From assembly GCA_003565195.1 (NCBI GenBank), contig PXCX01000304.1, positions 1 through 7,119 of the forward strand: a stretch of 7,119 nt of DNA, given 5' to 3'. The notes beneath the pieces are model-generated. The model was not told where the DNA came from, did no database searches, and saw nothing but the letters and a program-made list of their open reading frames with translations. Source of the stretch: PVC group bacterium (GTDB lineage Bacteria; Verrucomicrobiota; Kiritimatiellia; CAIKKV01; PXCX01). Made by a program: the position numbers and the translations under genes. Shown here piece by piece: positions 6,001 to 7,119 of this stretch; the first letter of the stretch is position 1, and each line of letters begins with the position of its first letter.

Positions 6001-7119
6001 GATCCAAAAGCAACGAAATCACGAACGATATGCCCGGGTAACATGGGAGGTGTTGTTGATCGTGGAGCCGGCGACGGTGGATGGTCGCCTGGGCTTCCCC
6101 TCTCCAAGTCAAAGGGCGCTGTCGGGTTCAAGGGATTGAATTCATCAGGGAACGAATCCAAATCCCATCCCTCGGTTGGGTCGCCATGCGGCGCCATCCT
6201 CCAGGCAGCGAAATCGACGATATCGGAACGTTCATCGATTCCGGTCCCTTGCTGCACTTCGCGACGATCAACTAGGCCGTAAAGATAGGTCCACCATTCC
6301 GGCAAACGATCGCCGGTAGCATCGTCGCCACCGGTAACCGGCGCGGCAAACTCGCTGGTCGTATCCGCCTTAATCCACAACGTTCGATCGCCCAAATTCA
6401 CAAAATCGTCGACGTACTCGCCACCGTCGTCAAAACGATAGTAAATCAGCAAATCATCGCTCGTGTCATATATGATGCCATGGAAATATAAATATTGATC
6501 ATAAAGGTGCGAACTGAAGTCCGCGTAATCCACGTTCTCGTATGATGGGATACGGCGGCTTGCCCAATATTCCACGGCTTCCGGTTTTCTTGCCGTTCCC
6601 CAAACACGCAATTCATCGATGTACCCATCGGGCAACCCGCGCCCCAGGCGGGCTTCGCCCATCAATAACGATGGCGACGACAACGTTCGGTTGGCCAGCA
6701 AGAGGAATCCATCCCGACGCAAACGGAAGCTGTTGTCATCCGGATCCCAGATAATCGCGAAATGGTACCAATGTCCCGGTTCTATCGGCGGCACCACGCC
6801 GCTGCCGCCAACTTCCAACGCTTGACCGCTGCGCATATCGATACGACCATACGGTGCACCATTGGTAAAACCAATGCTGAATCCATCGCCGCTAATTCCG
6901 TCAAAAGCAATCACTTCTCCCGTCACGTTTTCAGTTTCAGGATAATACCAGAACTCGATTGTCCATGGATCGGCATCGAATTCAAAACGGTCGGCACGCG
7001 GAATCTCCAGCCCTTCTACAGGAATGGCCGACGCGTCAAGACTGCGCGACGCGAAATCCGGTCGACTCATCGGATGCAACGGACTGGTGCCAGCCCTGAT
7101 TTCTTCAAAATCCGTATAG
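42..7119 (-). CDS. Giant multi-LamG / TSP3-repeat surface or secreted protein, 5'-partial
   Basis: One uninterrupted frame of at least 2345 residues ends in TGA at 42-44 and is cut by the window edge at its N-terminus. Residue numbers in all entries count from the TTG at 7079, which is probably not the real start: upstream codons are open to the edge and read as the end of a TSP3 repeat (EEIRAGTSP), no Shine-Dalgarno motif precedes the TTG, and no signal peptide follows it. Domains in order: LamG 12-170, degenerate TSP3 253-319, unassigned beta region 351-560, TSP3 565-640, LamG 648-820, TSP3 881-985, LamG 995-1168 and 1175-1356, TSP3 1496-1600, LamG 1610-1775 and 1789-1998, Ig-like 2077-2200, Ca-loop 2234-2258, C-terminal beta domain 2262-2341. 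Only three cysteines were seen (843, 1066, 2295). No membrane span, LPXTG or PEP-CTERM-like anchor is visible. By family, such proteins are exported and Ca2+-stabilised, often in adhesion or glycan binding. The specific function is unknown. An inactive-enzyme or structural role cannot be excluded. Confidence 0.93.
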   Translation of the reverse strand, partial: YTDFEEIRAGTSPLHPMSRPDFASRSLDASAIPVEGLEIPRADRFEFDADPWTIEFWYYPETENVTGEVIAFDGISGDGFSIGFTNGAPYGRIDMRSGQALEVGGSGVVPPIEPGHWYHFAIIWDPDDNSFRLRRDGFLLLANRTLSSPSLLMGEARLGRGLPDGYIDELRVWGTARKPEAVEYWASRRIPSYENVDYADFSSHLYDQYLYFHGIIYDTSDDLLIYYRFDDGGEYVDDFVNLGDRTLWIKADTTSEFAAPVTGGDDATGDRLPEWWTYLYGLVDRREVQQGTGIDERSDIVDFAAWRMAPHGDPTEGWDLDSFPDEFNPLNPTAPFDLERGSPGDHPPSPAPRSTTPPMLPGHIVRDFVAFGSFGGDYGHPEDDRIKYPRSRIFYDSAQYAVMMKYFVLDMEPDQAEFNLHIHNGIVRRLRINGNEFTDLESTTMSVADYLQRGRNQIAMYVEDTEKRTQSQRVQPPGYYRIWYEEEDEEGNTRWVTDGEIHEFSPVTYNWPLATIKVDASLTVDGRGVILRGDDHDFDPRTVWFGRVSSEPIEDVGDNVYADRDGRLWTHPDFGLPDDPDGDGLDNWHEFLIGTNPRDWDTSNNGISDGEEDASGDGIPNVLKIQMGLDPLVSDTDDDGKDDALEMAEGTNPADALSPLVYRAVHVDGSGYLEMPRQPRFALSTWTIEAWIRPDAGNAGGGIVKRTTGRNAVTGNPLVNYGLRLDVDNIPVVFFSDSDGITTDLRGVEPVPVDSSSWTHLAGVYSSSDNTMILYVNGRRIASKVTVSSPATSGPGTVRTRVGEGFQGLVNEIRFWDRPLSRPRIDAMFEHILSGREANLIAYYRFDDGGDSAQDCIHINRADWFRDWENAAVLHGDATFVDIDEATPALWTTDSNNDNIPDWWYRQYGYDPFGESIAREDPDGDGINNYWEYRLGSDPHDAYSLDPEGVLTDGEYDSDGDGLSNWEEIEIYGTDPTLPDTSDDGLLDGETLLAGYDPNSSVSPLIQRSLETFGDPTPVIRIRDRYLNPRDRKKFNLREWTLEAHVKMKELPSTNAIIVRRETMVGLTTFEMGVNPDGCLYAYYESQAGSPSVFRLTARKSRAMKTGDWYHVAARLADGQMSLFQNGEMIDNQGTALIPAQDIADSDLGVLEIAADFTGELDEVRVWNTGVSNEDIRDRHWKTLWDRVEGAASLSVNGAGSMQYASTSTVANLEIWTLSAWVKVHPLSEGGVVVGKISGADSTDDITRYNYAMRISSDGQLVGSYGDYYEYTVMGAIVPVWRTNNVFGVTDLRDGQWHHVAYVQSEQQRALYINGNREAVAGIPRPDHPTWIEGSWRQRLMSEGNLVFGQGLTALLDEVRIYDYVLKGQRLEFTKNAIVQLDDFGLVSAFTFDFNMDQPRIRDWSLARDPEEDYGILVGDAFLDVENNVPYVPVDTLASHAPSLPGYWAFDDGGRFAENFMASHYLRPTMKDSAFHALGGIIATSAPPSQPPVWNAPARFVERPEFETDSNNDGIPDWWYVKYRYNPFGRSIAEEDPDGDGIPNLWEYRLGSDPHEAYSLDPNGLINDGDWDSDDDGLSNWEEIYVYGTDPRLPDTDNDGLLDGLEVRKHVNPLDARDPAVTRSLNLNGTADAYMETPDQERFTLSSFTLQAWVNPRSITPNGKIVGRSVAPDLYNYRLGWWTDPLGSKRLAVEFNSASDYRAVRAWTTNQLPRNAWTHVAGVFDADANRLVLYVNGEIARQIETERIPVQRGAGPQATRVGRFFDGMLDDVAIYKQPLTQEQIHATILEGPRDPARGRLYDGVVLHYTFDNDSSDQVIDRSGHNIHGVAHDVTYSGNGVYRTAVEFDEADNHVWVPNNYRLELGALDDKSFSLWWRAPGGMPDADMPLLSRRTSEHANRGLLLVAEGNAGYRVELQANRWIRFGATINEGSWNHVVLTKNGNQWTLYHDGVALDVESSRQWPPNANVDANAPLLLGWDSLGQSGLAGAAIDEVRIYDRALSAEEALALFELDLSEDIPETPWPVAYYAFDDGTHPDGASGNPEWQWGQVTDFSGPYDQDWRNEWRNAGTLSGNAEMVVAAPPPGIEPPGVLYVTSPNPDGIYYPGDTVTVHVVFGAVVDTVLGTPQIELEMESTNRFAYYVGPQHPSSTTLAFDYVVGWKDWAWDLDYASTNALLPAGGWILGADGRPFDLTLPPPGEYGSLSWFKDILVDPPEEDPDDMYRIAVRRGISAAWLDLYFEGVTEVLDPDHDYDGDGMTLLEEYIAGTDPLDARSKLSLMPDVDASSEGFVVRWPAQANRVYTVEYTSCIRTGNWKSPTAWEDLPAEPPTMSIVDDGSLTGGMDGIRFYRVRVRRDISQ
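57..296 (-). other. Short C-terminal beta domain
   Basis: Residues ~2262-2341. LSLMPDVDASSEGFVVRWP, RVYTVEYTSCIRTGNW, then IRFYRVRVR form a compact beta pattern often seen after a 'DGDGM.N.EEY.AGTDP' loop at the very end of large exported PVC-bacterial proteins (recalled, not searched). It ends with RRDISQ and has no hydrophobic span. It could be a sorting or terminal cap domain; its role is not established. Confidence 0.55.
306..380 (-). other. C-terminal Ca2+-binding TSP3/EF-like loop
   Basis: Residues 2234-2258. DPDHDYDGDGMTLLEEYIAG followed by TDPLDA is a single DxDxDG loop plus helix. Immediately before it is a short helical stretch (ISAAWLDLYF, 2217-2226). The element leads into the terminal beta domain. 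Confidence 0.75.
480..851 (-). other. Adhesin-type Ig-like domain (single copy)
   Basis: Residues 2077-2200. VTSPNPDGIYYPGDTVTVHV, then GTPQIELEM, FDYVVG, DLDYASTNAL, LPPPGEYGSL and ILVD reproduce the pattern of Ig-like or cadherin-like repeats known from very long bacterial adhesins ('DG.Y..GD.I.I.V.F...V.GTP.L.L ... DLDY ... LP.PG ... SL ... I.VD'). In those proteins it normally occurs in tandem arrays; here there is one copy. Family recognition is from memory and the exact Pfam name is not asserted. Confidence 0.65.
1086..1715 (-). other. LamG-like domain 6 (complete, canonical form)
   Basis: Residues ~1789-1998. This copy includes the full N-terminal strand set, LHYTFDND then DRSGHNIHG (1793-1815), which the others lack in this position. 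Then come AVEFDEADNHVWVP (1831-1844), FSLWWRAPG (1859-1867), WNHVVLTKN (1920-1928), WTLYHDGVALD (1932-1942) and IDEVRIYDRALSAEEALALF (1978-1997). It is the clearest match to the Laminin_G_3 pattern. VAYYAFDDGT (2012-2021) follows. Confidence 0.9.
1755..2252 (-). other. LamG-like domain 5
   Basis: Residues ~1610-1775. Landmarks are SLNLNGTADAYMETP (1611-1625), FTLQAWVNP (1635-1643), WTHVAGVFD (1704-1712), LVLYVNGEIARQ (1718-1729) and LDDVAIYKQPLTQEQI (1756-1771). It is a canonical Laminin_G_3-like domain and is followed directly by LamG-6. Confidence 0.9.
2280..2594 (-). repeat. TSP3 block T3, copy 2 of a duplicated 105-residue cassette
   Basis: Residues 1496-1600, from DSNNDGIPDWW to RKHVNP. 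Ca-loops are EDPDGDG, DSDDDG and DTDNDG, with the shared core WEYRLGSDPH and DGLSNWEEI. It pairs with T2 at 4125-4439. The codons have diverged: the Ser of AYSLDP is AGT here (2442-2444) but TCG in T2 (4287-4289), and the next Leu is TTG here but CTC there. The duplication is therefore old and not recently homogenised. Confidence 0.87.
3012..3557 (-). other. LamG-like domain 4
   Basis: Residues ~1175-1356. Landmarks are WTLSAWVKV (1203-1211), WHHVAYVQS (1284-1292), ALYINGNREA (1297-1306) and LDEVRIYDYVLKG (1343-1355). Loops rich in Tyr and Trp lie between strands (SYGDYYEY at 1251-1258, PTWIEGSW at 1316-1323). The segment after it (1371-1494) contains FTFDFN, then GYWAFDDGG (1433-1441), and has no other recognised domain. 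Confidence 0.85.
3576..4097 (-). other. LamG-like domain 3
   Basis: Residues ~995-1168. Landmarks are WTLEAHVKM (1027-1035), WYHVAARLA (1096-1104) and LDEVRVWNTGVS (1148-1159). The usual Trp of 'xxAW' is replaced by His (AHV). Unlike the other blocks, no FDDGG or TSP3 segment follows: LamG-4 begins after only a few residues, making a LamG doublet. Confidence 0.85.
4125..4439 (-). repeat. TSP3 block T2, copy 1 of a duplicated 105-residue cassette
   Basis: Residues 881-985, from DSNNDNIPDWW to LLAGYDP. It contains Ca-loops EDPDGDG, DSDGDG and DTSDDG separated by SDPH and TDP turns. Hand alignment with T3 (2280-2594) gives about 75 of 105 identical residues without gaps. The last loop reads DTSDDG where T3 has DTDNDG, a possible loss of one ligand. 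It sits between LamG-2 and the LamG-3/4 pair. Confidence 0.85.
4620..5138 (-). other. LamG-like domain 2
   Basis: Residues ~648-820. Landmarks are WTIEAWIRP (673-681), WTHLAGVYS (745-753), ILYVNGRRIAS (760-770) and VNEIRFWDRPLS (797-808). It is a canonical Laminin_G_3-like domain. LIAYYRFDDGG (827-837) and a short strand, AVLHGDATFV (859-868), follow before TSP3 block T2. Confidence 0.88.
5160..5387 (-). other. TSP3 repeat block T1
   Basis: Residues 565-640 contain three consecutive Asp-rich loops: DPDGDGLDNWHEFLIGTNP, then DTSNNGISDGEEDASGDG, then DTDDDGKDDALEMAEGTNP. The DxDxDG pattern with a trailing short helix and GTNP is the bacterial, Cys-free form of thrombospondin type 3 repeats, which coordinate Ca2+ and act as rigid spacers. 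The middle loop has Asp-to-Ser/Asn changes (DTSNNG), so its metal site may be weaker. Confidence 0.85.
5400..6029 (-). other. Unassigned beta-rich region, possible galactose-binding-like fold
   Basis: Residues 351-560, entered through a Pro-rich linker (320-350, containing PPSPAP). It lacks LamG and TSP3 motifs and has no internal copy in this protein. At ~402-450, FNLHIHNGIVRRLRINGNEF followed by VADYLQRGRNQIAMYVED resembles the 'xxNG...dvT..L..G.N.I.v.V' strand pattern of galactose-binding-like jelly rolls found next to glycosidases. This is inference from a pattern, not a family match. A strongly acidic stretch, YEEEDEEGN, follows at 471-479. Confidence 0.4.
6123..6323 (-). other. Degenerate TSP3-like block (T0)
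   Basis: Residues 253-319. DATGDRLPEWWTYLYG aligns with DSNNDGIPDWWYVKYR of block T3, and the segment ends in FNPLNP, like other TSP3 tails. The central DPDGDG loop is largely eroded (GDPTEGWDLDSFPDEF), so Ca2+ binding is doubtful here. It keeps the spacing of LamG, then FDDGG, then the WW segment seen elsewhere in the protein. Confidence 0.55.
6570..7046 (-). other. LamG-like domain 1
   Basis: Residues ~12-170. The three LamG (Laminin_G_3-type) landmarks appear in order: WTIEFWYYP (39-47), WYHFAIIWD (104-112) and IDELRVW (154-160). Together they mark a concanavalin A-like jelly roll of typical length (~160 residues). It opens with RSLD, as LamG-3 and LamG-5 open with RSL. Such domains usually bind carbohydrate or protein ligands, sometimes with Ca2+; the ligand here is unknown. 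A YYRFDDGG motif follows at 213-220. Confidence 0.85.
7081..7118 (-). other. Tail of a TSP3 repeat truncated by the window edge
   Basis: Codons upstream of the TTG, in the same frame and without a stop, translate to YTDFEEIRAGTSP and run into LHPMSRP and then the first LamG domain. The same transition precedes LamG-2 (EMAEGTNPADALSPL) and LamG-5 (GLEVRKHVNPLDARDP). This is direct evidence that the protein begins outside the window, with at least one further TSP3 block. Confidence 0.8.

Noticed and set aside
42..7079. Catalytic domain (glycosidase, sulfatase or protease) within the protein
   Set aside because: No active-site signature was recognised in any segment. The motifs visible are binding and spacer types only.

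Overview
The window holds one very large, 5'-incomplete minus-strand gene (42-7119) and about 40 bases of downstream sequence. The reading frame is uninterrupted from the right-hand edge to a TGA at 42-44. It encodes at least 2345 residues, and the frame stays open past the first possible start (a TTG at 7079). The product is a repetitive, probably secreted or cell-surface protein. It is built from six LamG (concanavalin A-like) domains interspersed with Asp-rich, Ca2+-binding thrombospondin type 3 (TSP3) repeat blocks. No RNA gene, mobile element, CRISPR array or second protein-coding gene is supported.

In the direction of translation (right to left) the layout is: tail of a TSP3 repeat cut by the window edge (7081-7118); LamG-1 (6570-7046); degenerate TSP3-like/WW segment (6123-6323); Pro-rich linker; unassigned beta-rich region with a galactose-binding-like stretch (5400-6029); TSP3 block T1 (5160-5387); LamG-2 (4620-5138); T2 (4125-4439); tandem LamG-3 and LamG-4 (3576-4097, 3012-3557); T3 (2280-2594), a close paralogue of T2; tandem LamG-5 and LamG-6 (1755-2252, 1086-1715); one adhesin-type Ig-like domain (480-851); a last Ca2+-binding loop (306-380); and a short C-terminal beta domain (57-296). 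Downstream of the stop is a 7/8-bp tandem repeat that runs to the window edge.

The taxonomic hint is the combination of 'DxNxDGIPDWW' and 'DPDGDG-xN-xxEYxxGSDP' blocks, LamG domains, and a C-terminal 'GFVVRWP...YTVEYT...FYRVRVR' domain. From memory this style is common in large exported proteins of the PVC superphylum (Verrucomicrobiota, Kiritimatiellota, Lentisphaerota, Planctomycetota). This is inference from architecture only; there is no marker gene here. The biological role is unknown. Binding to glycans or to another cell surface is plausible for LamG/TSP3/Ig-like architectures, but no catalytic domain is visible.
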